NCBI RefSeq assembly: GCF_964656455.1
Contig: NC_135712.1
Span: 97,688,294 to 97,752,293 of the forward strand
DNA length: 64,000 nt
Source: Halichoerus grypus
Taxonomy: Eukaryota > Chordata > Mammalia > Carnivora > Phocidae
Reading direction: 5' to 3'
The position numbers and the translations under genes were made by a program. Numbering within the stretch: position 1 is the first letter of the stretch; the number at the start of each line of letters is the position of its first letter. Of the stretch, positions 1 through 11,386 are shown piece after piece. Under the pieces are notes generated by a model that saw only the letters and a list, made by a program, of their open reading frames with translations, did no database searches and was not told where the DNA came from.

Positions 1-179
1 ACTTCATTACACAATTAAAAATATTAAATTAATATCAATTCCAATTACTATTCACTTAAAAAAATTACTAAAGAACTTCTTTTAAAGACAGTTCGTATGG
101 TTTTGATTACATCTCCTATGTTACTTCTGACAATGCCCTTCCACTTTTACTGTGTTTTGGTCAATGGCCCTCTTTTACA

Positions 180-590
180 AACCACCAAGCTCATTCCTGC
201 TATTTGGGCCTCAGCACATATTCTTCCTCTGTCTAAAACTCTCTTCTACCAGATCTCCACATAGCTAACACATTCTCATTATTTAGGTTCTAACTTAAGG
301 ATCACATCCTCAGATATGCTTCTGCTGAATAGTTTCCTTAATCTAGGATTTGAATTTGATTTTTTTTATTATATTATTGTTTTATTTTCTATCACAGCCT
401 GAAATAAACTTATTTATTTGTCCACTTGCTGTCTCCTCCTCTCAAAAAAAAAAAAAAGAATTAAAGCAACATAAAAACATAGCCTTTATTTCTTTTCTTC
501 ATCAGCATTATATCACATGACAGTGCCTGACTTCTAGTATGTCTTAGTAAAATATTTATTGAATGAGTGAATGAATGAATGATTATATAT
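180..590 (+). repeat. L2 LINE 3'-end remnant
   Basis: An old L2-like 3' end in sense orientation. The pyrimidine-rich text (CTCATTCCTGC, TCTTCCTCTGTC) and the closing segment CAGTGCCTGAC...AATATTTATTGAATGAGTGAATGAATGA match the classic end of L2, followed by a short GAAT repeat. A run of 14 A sits near 447-460. Heavily mutated; no ORF2 frame remains. The start is approximate. Confidence 0.65.
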
Positions 591-674
591 AGTCCTAGCA
601 TCTAAAAGCACATCTTCTAGAGCAAAGGGCAGATAATTAAACAAAAATGTTAATAAAAATATTAAATATTATAA

Positions 675-815
675 CAAAGATTTTTAAAAATTTTTAATTC
701 CAGTATAGCTAACATACAGTGCTGTATTAGTTTCAGGTGTATAATATAGTGATTCAACAATTCTATACATTACTCAGTGCTCATCACGATAAGTGTCCTC
801 TTACCCCCTCAAACT
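675..815 (-). repeat. Carnivore L1 3'-UTR fragment, antisense
   Basis: The text TAGCTAACATACAGTG...TTAGTTTCAGGTGTA...GTGATTCAACA...CAGTGCTCATCAC matches two other places in this window (27523-27655 and 62450-62560). The last of these continues into L1 ORF2, so this is an antisense L1 3'-UTR tail. It is short, 5'-truncated and diverged. Confidence 0.75.
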
Positions 816-911
816 TTTTTAAACTGCCATAGGAACATAAAGAAGGAAACAAAGTTCTGCTAATGGAAGTTAGAGAAGCTTTTTTAGTGTATTAAATGTA
901 TGAGCCGAATC

Positions 912-1112
912 TTTTTTTTTTTTTAAGATTTTATTTATTTATTTGACAGAGAGAGACACAGCGAGAGAGGGAACACAAGCAGGGGGAGTGGGAGAGGGAG
1001 AAGCAGGCTTCCCGCTGAGCAGGGAGCCCGATGCGGAGCTCGATCCCAGGACCCTGGGATCGTGACCTGAGCCGAAGGCAGATGCTTAACAACTGAGCCA
1101 CCCAGGCGCCCC
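912..1112 (-). repeat. CAN SINE (SINEC), antisense
   Basis: A full-length carnivore tRNA-Lys SINE read backwards: T-run, AAGATTTTATTTATTTATTTGACAG, purine-rich body, then the inverted tRNA-like head ending CCACCCAGGCGCCCC. The likely TSD is TGAGCCGAATCT (901-912) and TGAGCTGCATCT (1113-1124), with two mismatches. The 63-codon ORF on the minus strand here is only the SINE. Confidence 0.97.
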
Positions 1113-1124
1113 TGAGCTGCATCT

Positions 1125-1590
1125 TAATAGAAGAATGATTATATAATTTTCATCCATATCAGGATACATGTAAGAGCAAAAGGCATAACCTCGAAAACAG
1201 CAGTTTGGGGGTGTGTGTGGAAGAGAACAGAGAAATTGAAAATGGGCATATTTTGACATAGCATACAAAACAGTGTAGATTTTATCCTACAGGCAAGAGG
1301 TTCTGTTAAAGGCATGGGAATGACAAGATGACATTTGCGTTTTAAGATGAAGTTCAAAAACATTCACTGCCTTTGTAAAACATCCCTAAATTCCCATAAG
1401 CCCATCTGGGAATGAAAAGAATTTAGCTAAGTAGAAGTATGAAAGAGTTGAGGAATGAGCTGATAAAGATGTGCTCCTGAAGTCAGCCTTCTGAACAACA
1501 CCTGGCTGCCTAGGTCCTCCTGTCTTACCTATATCTAAGAGACTGTGAACTGCATGAAGAAAAGTCTTGGCATCAAATAAATGGGATGAC
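1125..1590. other. Unique noncoding stretch
   Basis: No gene or recognisable repeat between two SINEs. The short minus-strand open frames here overlap one another, lack coding character and have no conserved motif I recognise. Confidence 0.5.
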
Positions 1591-1604
1591 ACTGAAGACA
1601 ACTT

Positions 1605-1760
1605 TTTTTTTTTTTTTGAAGATTTTATTTATTTATTTGACACAGAGAGAGAGCACAAACAGGGGGAGCAGCAGAGGGAGAAGCAGGCTCCCCGCTGAGC
1701 AAGGAGCCCGACGTGGGACTCGATCCCAGGACCCTGGGATCAGGGCCACCCAGGTGCCCC
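1605..1760 (-). repeat. CAN SINE, antisense, internally deleted
   Basis: Same family as 912-1112. The piece that normally lies between GGGATC and GCCACCCAGG (ATGACCTGAG...AACTGA, roughly 35 bp of the tRNA-like head) is missing. The TSD TGAAGACAACTTTT is exact at 1593-1606 and 1761-1774, so insertion was clean and the loss is internal. Confidence 0.95.
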
Positions 1761-1774
1761 TGAAGACAACTTTT

Positions 1775-3527
1775 TAAAAAGAAAAGGCAAAAAGAAATCC
1801 TATTTCAATAGAAAATAAGAGAGAGGATACATAAAAAGCCAGACTGCTTATTGCTTTAGACCTTCTGACAACAGATAAACTGATTGCATGCACTGCCACA
1901 GTAAATAGTCAATATATTTTTATAGAACAATGAATATGTAATTTCATTGACCATTTCCAATATGGAACTAGACAACACCAACAAAAAAGCAAAAATAAAA
2001 GTCTGAGTCCTCTGCATTTTTAGTTAAATTGATGAAACCAGTGTAAATCTGACTTACAGCTTTGTTGATTTTATATTCTATTTTAAACATCTTTGACTTA
2101 AAATTTCATTGAAATTGGTGAATAAAAGCTATTATCAAGGTAGATTTTCCTGTCAGGACTTAGGATAACGAAGCAAGATGAGGATTTAGGAGAAAAATAT
2201 AAAGAGCATGTTGGACAGTGCACATTAGGATGGGAAAGCAGGACTCTGTATCACTGTATTTCATACACTTAAGGAAATGTTAGCCTCTTTACAGATTAGA
2301 TATAAAGTGTCCTTTCTCCCTTTGTTAAAATGCAGAGCTGTTCTGTTCTGCTCAAACAACTTTTTGCAATAATGGCGTTACCGGTAGAAGTGAAGAATAA
2401 TTCATCTAATTGAAACTTAGAATGCTACAGATAGGCAGAAAATAATTACCTATGATACAAACTACCCTGGTTCCCGGAAATAACATCCATATCTTTATGA
2501 AAAGTGCTATGAAATTATTCGAGACCATGAGCATCAGGACACCCATTTATATCTTATCCGAACCTCTCAGAGTTCTACAGGATGCATAAATAGGAGTAGA
2601 GTAAATAAGAACAGCAAGGTAATCCTCCCATTATATTCAGCACTGGTGAGATCCTACTGTGTCTAGTTTCACACTCCAGAACTTAAGAAGGATGAAGAGA
2701 GTTCAGGATAGAGGAAGATAAATAATTGAAGGGTTAGAAAATGAGAATTCCAAAAAGGGTTAAAAAGCTTTATATTATTTAGGCTAAAGAAGAGCTGGTT
2801 GAAAGGCCATTATTAATAGTCTTCAATGAAGGGTTATTCCATAGATTATGGTGACTAGCTATTTTCATTTTTGTTGAAAACATAACAGAGGAAAATGAAT
2901 TTTAATAGCAAAACAAGGGAAGAAAGAAAGGAGCTTTTGATAATTGAAAAAGCTGCTCAACACTAAATGGGTCCCCAAGGGATTTCAGAACATTGCAATT
3001 GTGGAAATCTTTTAAAAATAGAATTTCAAATATATGAGGTTTGGAGGTCAAGGGAAGGACAAGATGACCTTTTAAGATGATTTCCATGATTGCAATTCAA
3101 AGACTGTATTACATAAGAGAACAAGACACCCATTATTCACTAAGATGGATTGTGTAGATAGGGGAATCAAAAATGAGTACAAATGCAGACAAATGTGACA
3201 TCTCTTCTTGAAGTTATTTACATAATTGTGTTGTACAAAGGTTTTCTTCATGTGAGGGTGAGGGAAGCACTCCATTTTTTCCTTCTTATTTGACATACAC
3301 ATACACATGTACAAAGATGTAGACATTCACACAGTCTTCGAGAAAAAAAGAGAGAACATAATCTCTTCCAACAAGAATTTTTCCTCTCAAGACAAGTTCC
3401 TTCCTAGTCCATATGAGATGTAATTTCCCACATGAAATTATAGCAGAAATAAACCAGGGAAAAACCTTACAGAGCTGCTAATTTTAACCCCCCTCTGTGG
3501 CAATGTGGGAAAATTTTGGACTGAAAA
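1775..3527. other. Unique noncoding stretch
   Basis: About 1.75 kb with no recognised repeat and no credible gene. The part around 2330-2600 has several CpGs (GGCGTTACCGG, CCCGGAAAT, ATCCGAACC) and balanced composition, giving it the look of constrained noncoding DNA, but that is only an impression. Confidence 0.45.
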
Positions 3528-3529
3528 TA

Positions 3530-3730
3530 CCTAACGAGGCTTCTAAACTCTAGTGTGCATGGACGTCACCTGCAAGGTTTGTTAAAAATGCAGATCCATG
3601 TGTCAAGCCCTCAGAGATTCTGATTCAGTTGGTCTGAGGTGGACCTAGGAATCTGCCTATTCAGTAGCAGCTCAGGTAATTATGATGCAGGTTGTCTGAG
3701 GACTACAGTGTGGGAAAGAAACAATGGTCT
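3530..3730 (+). mobile_element. MER5A-like hAT-Charlie MITE
   Basis: A non-autonomous DNA transposon relic. The order TGTGCATG..CGTCACCTGCAAGGTTTGTTAAAAATGCAGA, GAGATTCTGATTCAGTTGGTCTGAGG, GGAATCTGC, then AATTATGATGCAGG follows the MER5 layout (CATCACCTGGG...TTGTTAGAAATGCA...GAATCAGAAACTC...GATTCTGATGCA). Terminal repeats are eroded, so ends are approximate. Old mammalian age. Confidence 0.75.
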
Positions 3731-3792
3731 AGAAACATTGGTTCTGACCCATGTATACATTTATTTAACATTTTTGTTCTAATAACTACAGA

Positions 3793-4296
3793 CAGTCCCT
3801 GATAATTTATGTTTTGATTTATTTTTGATATTTTTGATATTATTTTTCCTTTTTTATTATGGTACAAAATGGATGCACATTCCAGTAGAAACCATACTTT
3901 GGATTTTGAATTTTGATCTTTCCCAGGGCTAGTGACATGCAGTAAGACTCTCTGCTGATGCTAGACAGCAGGAGTGACCCCAGCTCCCAGTTCAGCCACA
4001 CAATCACGAGGGTAAACAACCTAGATACTTACAACCATTCTGTATTCAATAAATTAGCACAGTGTTCAATAAATCACGTGAGATATTTAACACTTTATAA
4101 TAAATTAGGCTTTGTGTTAGATAACTTTTTCCAACTGTAGGCTAACATAACTGTTCTGAGCATGTTTGAGGTAGGCTAGGTTAAAGTATAATGTTCCGTG
4201 GGTTAGGTGTATTAAATGTATTTTTGACTTATGATATTTTCAACTTGCGATGCGGTTTATACCAATATAACCCCATCATAAGTTGAAAAAGATCTG
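3793..4296 (+). mobile_element. Tigger-like (TcMar) non-autonomous DNA transposon
   Basis: About 504 bp. It begins CAGTCCCTGATAATTTATG and ends CCCCATCATAAGTTGAAAAAGATCTG, an eroded terminal inverted repeat. Inner landmarks are ATTCCAGTAGAAACCATACTT, ACACAATCACGAGGGTAAACAAC, TAGGTTAGG-type repeats and CGACTTATGATATTTTCAACTT-like text, which I know from Tigger-group MITEs. No transposase frame remains; the 60-codon plus frame inside is incidental. Exact subfamily not determined. Confidence 0.75.
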
Positions 4297-4299
4297 CAT

Positions 4300-5205
4300 A
4301 TATAGTTAAGTCTCCTCTTCTTTGGCAATTAAGTTAGGAGGTCACCACAAAAAAGTCATGTGAAATCAAAATCATTCTTGAAGTTCCCATAAATCAATCA
4401 CTCAGAAGTTATAGCATGACATTGTGGGATATAAAAACTTGCATAGTAATATAAACAACTTTATGGCTTAAGAATTACTTAGATACACCCAAGGCTTATT
4501 TAACTAAAGGCAATTCTGTTTGGCAAAGCATTGCTATTCACAATAGACTTCCATTAAGATTTAATAAATAATTTCTAACTGTGAATGTGTGGAATTGGTG
4601 GCTGAGTCTAAAACAAATATGCTTGTCAACAAGGTTTAATATCAATCTTGTTTAACTGTATATGTTAATAGCTCCACATATGAGGGTTAAATGAGATAAT
4701 AAATGTGAAATACCTAATATAAGGTCTGGTGCATTGAAGATGTTAGATAAGGATTTTCTAAATCTGAAATTAAATTTTGCCTAATTATTATTACAAACAG
4801 GTTTCTTTTTCTTCCTTTGAAAAGCTGTGGAGAAGAACTTGCAACTAGATCCTCAAATCTCCAACTTTGTGTTCCCTGACATAATCTCCCCTCCTCCATT
4901 ATCTCTTTAATGTAGTAGGGGACTGGTCTCATGACATTTTAGACTTTTACCACAGATAAAAGCAGCTGATAAATGTTTGATGTTATTTGTCTGTAATGCC
5001 ATTTGGTCATTTTGAGTCTGAGTTTTCTCAATTTGAGGGTCTGGATTACATGAACTCAAAACTGTATTCCTAGGTTTAAATTTCCATGATTCTATACAGT
5101 TTTTACGTTCTCGCTCATTTTGTTGTCTCTCTGGTTGCAAATACCAGCTGGCCACTGATGGTACACTCTTAGGCAACTAATTTCCTCCTTCTGAACCAGA
5201 CATCA
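4300..5205. other. Noncoding stretch, possible MIR tail
   Basis: No gene. Positions about 4680-4735 (GGGTTAAATGAGATAATAAATGTGAAATACC...GGTCTGGTGCATTGAAG) resemble the 3' half of a MIR in sense. The rest is unique. Two overlapping minus-strand open frames at 4714-5176 show no protein family I recognise. Confidence 0.4.
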
Positions 5206-5209
5206 AAAA

Positions 5210-5465
5210 GCAATACAGGAAAGTGGTTAAGGTCATGGTTATGAAAATCACTCATACCTGGATGTGACACTGGCTCTGACATACAGTAACTGGGTGACCT
5301 AGGGGCATTTATTAAGCCTTCCCTAAGTTAGCTTTTGTCAATTTAAATGGGTAAAATATTACATATACCTCATAGGTGTTAAAAAAACCAAATACTGTAT
5401 GTAAAGAACTTACCATGATGCCTGGCATAAAGTAAGCCCTCACTAAATGATAGATGCTAGTTTAG
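5210..5465 (+). repeat. MIR SINE
   Basis: A nearly full MIR. It has the tRNA-related start (AGTGGTTAAGGTCATGG), the core CACTGGCTCTGACA..GTAACTGGGTGACCT, then TCAATTTAAATGGGTAAAATATTACATATACCTCATAGG, GTAAAGAACTTACCATGATGCCTGGCATAAAGTAAG and CCCTCACTAAATGATAG. Old mammalian repeat, about 25-30% diverged by eye. Confidence 0.85.
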
Positions 5466-5469
5466 TCCT

Positions 5470-6870
5470 CATTCTGAAAGAGTCATTATCACTGCTCTTG
5501 AACTTGCCTTCTTTCTAATGTTTGTTTATGTAAGAATGAAAAACATATCATGAAAAATTATGAGATATAACTGCAAAATTGGAATGTCAGCAATTCATTA
5601 ATTAGGATCCTGTTTATATTGGTTAACAACAAAGCTCATCTAATTAAACAAAGGCTTCTCAATTATTAAGATAAATTATGCTTGCATATTATAAATATTT
5701 CCACACATCATGTTTTTCCTATAGAAATCAGATTTTAAAGAAGCATTCATCCTCTGTTAATAAGTGACTGTCTCTCTTAAAGGAATTTCATATAAGAAAT
5801 AAATCTGATAATAGCCTAACCCTGGCCTTACATTAGCCTTGTTCCTAAAAAAAAAAAAAAAAAAAAATTAGATTGCTTATTTACATTAAGGATAACATAG
5901 CCCGAATGGCATAAAAGATGGAACTCAAACAGAGAAACAATACAAGCCAGTGGCATTTGAACTTTTTTCTCAGGTCCATCAAGTATTGATTTTATTTTTT
6001 AAATTTCAAAGTTTATTATAAAAGAATAAAATGTTCCTGCAAGTGTGTTGGACAAAATATTTTTAAAAGTTAGTTTAAATTTCAAAGATTGCTTTTACAG
6101 CAAAAAAAATTAAAGAAATTAAAAAATAAACTTCAGAATTATAGTGAATAAATTACATAATTTATAATGCTAGTTTGGCATGAGCAATAATAAGCAAACT
6201 ATTATCCATTCTCATTAGGAAAAGGGGTTTTCAGTTTTCATATATTCTGGTTGCTATATAGTTTTCATATATGTATATGTGACTTACCTATTTTTATAGG
6301 ATTAGTATACACTGATATCCAAGAAGACTAATTTGAGCATAACTTAATCACTGAAGATTTAGAAAGCAATTCAAGACGTTCTAGTATTTTGGGTTATCAT
6401 TAAAAAATCAATAATCATTATAAATAGAAATTTCTGTTTAACAGACTCCTAGAGAGCATTGTTCCTAAGTCTATTTTCTCATTTTTACTCAGTTTCTTCC
6501 CATCAATAGTCTAAACTCATCAGTTTCCACTGTCTGTGGAAACCTAGTCTCTGTTCTTCCCACTCCCTCTTTAACATCTGCATCAGGCTTCCTTCAACAT
6601 CTCCTTTCATTCCTACTATGAGCACATTAAGGAGTCCTTCAGTTGTAAACAAATCAAAGGAAAGAGGGAGGAGAAAGCTTTTAATTTTCTTTCTCTTCCA
6701 GTGCTCTTTGGTTTTCTAGCAGTGACAAAACCCTTTAAGACATGATATAAGCACATTATTTCCTCATGTTGTCAATATATGAAATCTGGTTGCCTTTCCA
6801 GAATCTTTTTTCTTAAAAGTTTCTATTCTTATCACTGGTTTAATAATTTTCCAAAAGCCCTGCTATTGTT
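5470..6870. other. Unique AT-rich noncoding stretch
   Basis: No gene or clear repeat. A run of about 20 A sits near 5848-5867. The segment about 5580-5720 is rich in TTAATTAGG/CTAATTAAAC-type sites and low in simple sequence, compatible with a homeodomain-site-rich conserved element, but this is unproven. Confidence 0.4.
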
Positions 6871-6874
6871 TTCA

Positions 6875-7245
6875 GTTCAGTAATCTGCAATAGCGTCCTG
6901 TTGCTCACGACATCAAGTGCAAACTTATCTGTCTAGCTTTCAAGACTTGCCATGATCTGACTTAATCAATCCAATCCAAGGTTGGATAAGCAGTTATTCT
7001 CTAATATATACACAGCCACAATCAAGCCAATATTTTCATCATCCCCTCTGCACACAGTGTTTCTTTCTTATACTGCTGCCTTCTTAATGTTCTTTCTTTC
7101 TGGAATATTCCTTACCAAGTCTTACCTAGATATCCTTCTTGGCCAGACTATGCATCATCTCCTTCAAGGACACCAACACTTACTCAAGTCCTCATATTTT
7201 ATTCTCTTGAATGTATTAAGCATTTAGTTGTTTTCTACTTGTTTT
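6875..7245 (+). repeat. L2 LINE 3' region
   Basis: Sense L2. The marker run is GACATCAAGTGCAAACTTATCTGTCTAGC...CAAGACTTGCCATGATCTGAC (compare L2 AAGTCCAAACTCC...GGCCCTCCACGATCTGGCC). It continues through CTTTCTTTCTGGAATATTCCTT, CATCTCCTTCAAGGAC and TTGAATGTATTAAGCA. The 81-codon plus frame at 6982-7227 lies within it but is not an intact L2 product. Confidence 0.7.
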
Positions 7246-7275
7246 TTAATTTATAGCAATGAATTCCTTACTAAA

Positions 7276-7327
7276 TATATATATTTTATATATATATTTT
7301 TTACCCAAATATATACATATGTGTATA

Positions 7328-7358
<31 letters not shown>

Positions 7359-7360
7359 TT
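7276..7360. repeat. (TA)n/(TG)n microsatellite
   Basis: A compound AT and GT dinucleotide tract (ATATATACATATGTGTATATGTGTGTGTGTATATAT...). The local phrase TATATATATTTT..ACCCAA occurs on both sides of it, so the tract probably grew by slippage within a short duplication. Low-complexity ORFs in this place (runs of I and Y) are artefacts. Confidence 0.9.
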
Positions 7361-8660
7361 TACCCAATGGTGAAAATCATATTTTTTACCCTTACTTTCC
7401 ATTCTTTCATCTACAAGAACCCTGGGCTCCATGTGGCGGGAGAGACAACTTTGTTTAGTTCCACTGATTACATACACTAGGGACATCATTCATACAGACA
7501 AAAATGTGAAAGTCACTCCCTAGATTTTTGAGAAAAAAAATCTACACTGTCATAGAAGTGACCCTATAATCATTGAAGATTTCTTTAAAAACATGGTTCT
7601 TACTTAAAAAAAACATATTTTACTGTATTTGGGTCAGGGTCCAATTATAGATGAAATATTGCTCTGTAATTACAAATATTCAAATAAAGGGATTTATTTG
7701 TGCATTTCTGCTCCAGGATCAATGGATCCACTATTCAGAAAAAAAAAAAATTGCTAAATTAAAGATCCTCTGACAATAAACCTTAAGAGTTTATAAATTT
7801 TTAGCATAGATCAGCAACTACTGCAAATCTCAATACTATAAAGAAGTCTTGGAGAAAGATTACCCTCAAATTCCTTTTCTGTAGAATGCAGTCATTTCTA
7901 ATAGAAAGGAGCATACAGGATATCCTTTACTTACCCTTCCCTCACCACCCCTTCTCAGGTTCAGAAATATTACTATGAGCATCTATCCACAATCAGTAAT
8001 TTATAAGAAAAAAAAATGTCCTAAAGTCTGGGGAGACTTGCACTACAAGAGAGTATAGTGGTCTAAGAGAATTGATAGTTTCCTAGGTGAGTAATTTCCT
8101 GCCAAGAAATATCTCAACATAGAGGGAAATAAATTCCATCTCTTATAATAATAAATTACCCACACAATTTTAAAATATTCGTCTCTTTAACAAAATATAT
8201 TACATTCTTTCTCTATTTTTTTTGCCAACTATTTGGAAATATAAACTACAAATATCTCTGGTCTTAGGCTCACTTTCTTAAAACAGATTTTGGCATCCTT
8301 TTTATATTTTCTGGTAAACCATTATAGATTTGAATTAACATTTCCAACTGTAATGATATGAATACATTATATTGATAGTGTTATTACAATACAGACATGA
8401 AAATGGTATTCTCATTATAACTATTCATAAAGATAATGCATATCAGTTTCTAGTATTTAAGGGAGTATCATTTGATATATACATTTGAATTCAAAGAAAT
8501 TTATTCTATATAAGGATTACATCAGGACCCTTATTATGTTTTTGTTCTATTATATGAATTTTGTCTAAAACATTATTTTGGTGGGTTACAATACTTTTGT
8601 AACATATTGGCATTTCAAATAAGGAACTCAGCCCATGTCTTCACAGGAAAAAAAAAATTA
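7361..8660. other. Unique noncoding stretch
   Basis: AT-rich, no gene, no clearly identified interspersed repeat. Short A runs at about 7741-7750 and 8006-8016. Confidence 0.45.
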
Positions 8661-8677
8661 GGAAGTGAAGAAAACTT

Positions 8678-8883
8678 TTTTTTTTTAAAGATTCATTTAT
8701 TTATTTATTTGATAGAGAGAGCAAGTGAGGGAGAGATCACAAGCAGGGGGAGAGGCAGAGGCAGAGGGAGAAGCAGACTCCCCGCTAAGCAGGGAACCCT
8801 ATTGTGGGGCTCGATCCCAGGACTCTGAGATCATGACCTGAGCCAAAGGCAGATGCTTAACCAACTGAGCCACCCAGGCACCC
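8678..8883 (-). repeat. CAN SINE, antisense
   Basis: T-run, AAAGATTCATTTATTTATTTATTTGATAG, body GCAGGGGGAGAGGCAGAGGC, then the inverted head through CTGAGCCACCCAGGCACCC. The flanks GTGAAGAAAACTT (ending 8677) and GGGAGGAAAACTT (from about 8885) form an imperfect TSD. The 73-codon plus frame at 8607-8828 is mostly SINE. Confidence 0.95.
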
Positions 8884-8899
8884 TGGGAGGAAAACTTCT

Positions 8900-11170
8900 A
8901 CCTTTTGTCAATCCAGAAACATCAAATGTGAAACAGGATCCCTAACTTGTGCTTGAAGAGGAAGTTCTGCTTCTGGTAGGGTCTGGTTAAGGGATAAATA
9001 AGGACATTCCTGTTCTAGGAGGCAGGCTGTTCCCTGTCAGATACAAATGATCCAATGAAAATGAAAAGGGAGATGATTAAAGGGAAAAAATGTTGGTCTG
9101 TCATGTGGCTAAAGTACTGTCTCAGACCTCCTGCTATTTAGAGCCTGCATTTATGCTCTGAAGTTGAACAGCCTTTACTAGTGTCTCTCTGTAGGATTTA
9201 AGCAATTGGGGAAGTAGGAGAGTTAGTCTGAGAATACAGGGATATGGGAATGCCTCAGAGCAGAAAAGAATCTGCCCTCTGTTCATGCACAAAAAAGGAG
9301 AAGATTGAATTTAAATTAATAGTCTTTTCTGTAGCAAGTTTTTCTTTCTTTTTTTTTTCTCCAATTCACAAGCTCCTATTTGCCTTCTCCCCACCCCCCC
9401 CACCCTTTGGCTATTTGAGGTTTCTACATTGTTTGGCACAGTATGAAAACAATAAAGATAGAAACAACTAGGCATTCATGCAGTATTCATCCCTTGAAAA
9501 TAAATTAGCATCACCTTACTATATGCTTTTTAATGAATTCATTAATTTAGCTTACATTTCTATTGGAAATTACAGTATGTCAACTATGAAAAATGCTGTT
9601 TATTTACAAAGCAAATTATTTACATTACAAACAGACTTAGATAGGGAAGGTATTCCACAACTTGGAATTCAATAAAATGAGAGATCCCACCATATCTTGG
9701 TAACCTGAAGCAAACTGCAACCAATTTTACAGAAACTTCATATTCACATACAGTAATAGTAAAGTGTCAGACCTTACCTTCAGGCCAACTTCAATGTAGC
9801 ATTTATCAATAATTCTAAAAATAATAATAACTCGAATAAATAGAATGCACTTTCTTCCTAGGATCTCAAAGTGCCTAAATTATCTCATTTATTCTTACAA
9901 CTTATTCTATAGAGAGAAGCAAGCAGATATTCTAGGTAATCTTAGCCTACACTTTACCAAATAGCTTTGAGAGGATCCTGTGACATTCTGGCACTGGAAC
10001 CTTCAGGCTTATAGCCACCTGGCTGCATGCCTGGTAGGCCGACAGCAGCTGGGCTCTCTAATGGACATCTTGGAGCTGGAGGAAGGGTTGGCTTTATAGG
10101 GAGAGCAGGGTAGGTGATTACCCAAGACACTGTGCTTGAAAAATGCTTAGAATGTATGCTAATATATGAAAGCTCTCCCTACCAAAGCACAATATGTGCT
10201 AATATATGAATTTCACTATTAGTTGGGGTTTAGGCAACAATACCCTCCTTAAGTGCAAGTACTGACCTACACATTATACATTCACTTAGGAAAAACGATA
10301 AAGATTTTAGTATGAATAATTCCACCAATACTTTTATTAATTGCTAGCTTTCAATGGAAGGGAAACATATCAATTGGGTTTGGATAGGGAAGATACATTA
10401 ATATTTTCATAAGAACTTCATAATTAAACTGTCATTTATGGTCCTAACATTGTAATAAGTTTGATAAACACAGAACAAAGGGAACCAAGGACATTCAAGC
10501 ATAGACAAGGCTCAGAATTCTAGAGAGGTGGCAAGAAAGCCTAAGTGGGAGTATAGTAAGTAAAGGGAAGATTTATCAAGGGTAAAGGTTTAGACAAGCT
10601 GTGATATCTCTCATAATATTGCATATCATTACAGCCAGAAATGAAATCCCATAACACCTGGTTTTGTAGATTTTTTTTTCCACACTTTGTGCTTCAGTAA
10701 TAAACTTCTTATTTAAAGTTATTACAGAGATTCACTCTCTGATGAGAGAAACAGATATATAACTAAATTCAAGAGTGTCCAGAAAATTTTGGCTTACCCT
10801 CTTGGCCCAAAGCAATGTGCAAGTATTTTGGAGCTTTACCAGGACAGTGACACTCTTAGAGAACATAGCTTGTAATAGCCACTATCCAGGAGGATATAGT
10901 TATATAAATTAAGTCTACTATCATGAAGGTTATCTCAACTACTAGGAGATTATTTTAGGTATAGCAAAAAAAGATTTACAAATGGCTTATTTAAACTATA
11001 TGGAGTCAATACATGAAAGGTTAAATATATCTAAAACTGTTCTGACATTTCCACTTAGTACAAGAAGAAATTTCACATTGCTATATACATTTTACAAATG
11101 AGGACATGAAACCTATCCTGGAGAAAAAAGTAACTTGTCTCCTGTCTCTCAGAAGCTAGTTTATTTCTTA
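8900..11170. other. Noncoding stretch
   Basis: About 2.3 kb without a gene. Positions 9850-9950 (AAAGTGCCTAAATTATCTCATTTATTCTTACAAC) may be a faint antisense MIR. Around 9990-10130 GC content rises (TGGCTGCATGCCTGGTAGGCCGACAGCAGC) without a family match. GCTAATATATGAA occurs twice (about 10158 and 10198). Confidence 0.4.
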
Positions 11171-11181
11171 GTCTGATTTTT

Positions 11182-11376
11182 AAAAGATTATTTATTTATT
11201 TATTTGACAGAGAGAGACAGCAAGAGAGGGAACACAAGCAGGGGGAGTGGGAGAAGTAGAAGCAGGCTTCCCACTGAGCAGGGAGCCCGATGTGGGGCTC
11301 GATCCCAGGACCCCGGGATCATGACTTGAACTGAAGGCGGACACTTAAGGACTGAGCCACCCAGGCGCCCCTACAA
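11182..11376 (-). repeat. CAN SINE, antisense
   Basis: Complete antisense copy with TAAAAGATTATTTATTTATTTATTTGACAG at its left, GCAGGGGGAGTGGGAG in the body and CCACCCAGGCGCCCC at its right (11357-11371). The repeated TCTGATTTTT at 11172-11181 and 11377-11386 is the probable TSD. Confidence 0.96.
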
Positions 11377-11386
11377 TCTGATTTTT

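Noticed and set aside
7228..7489. Several overlapping ORFs rich in Y, I and H/T
   Set aside because: They translate a compound TA/TG microsatellite.
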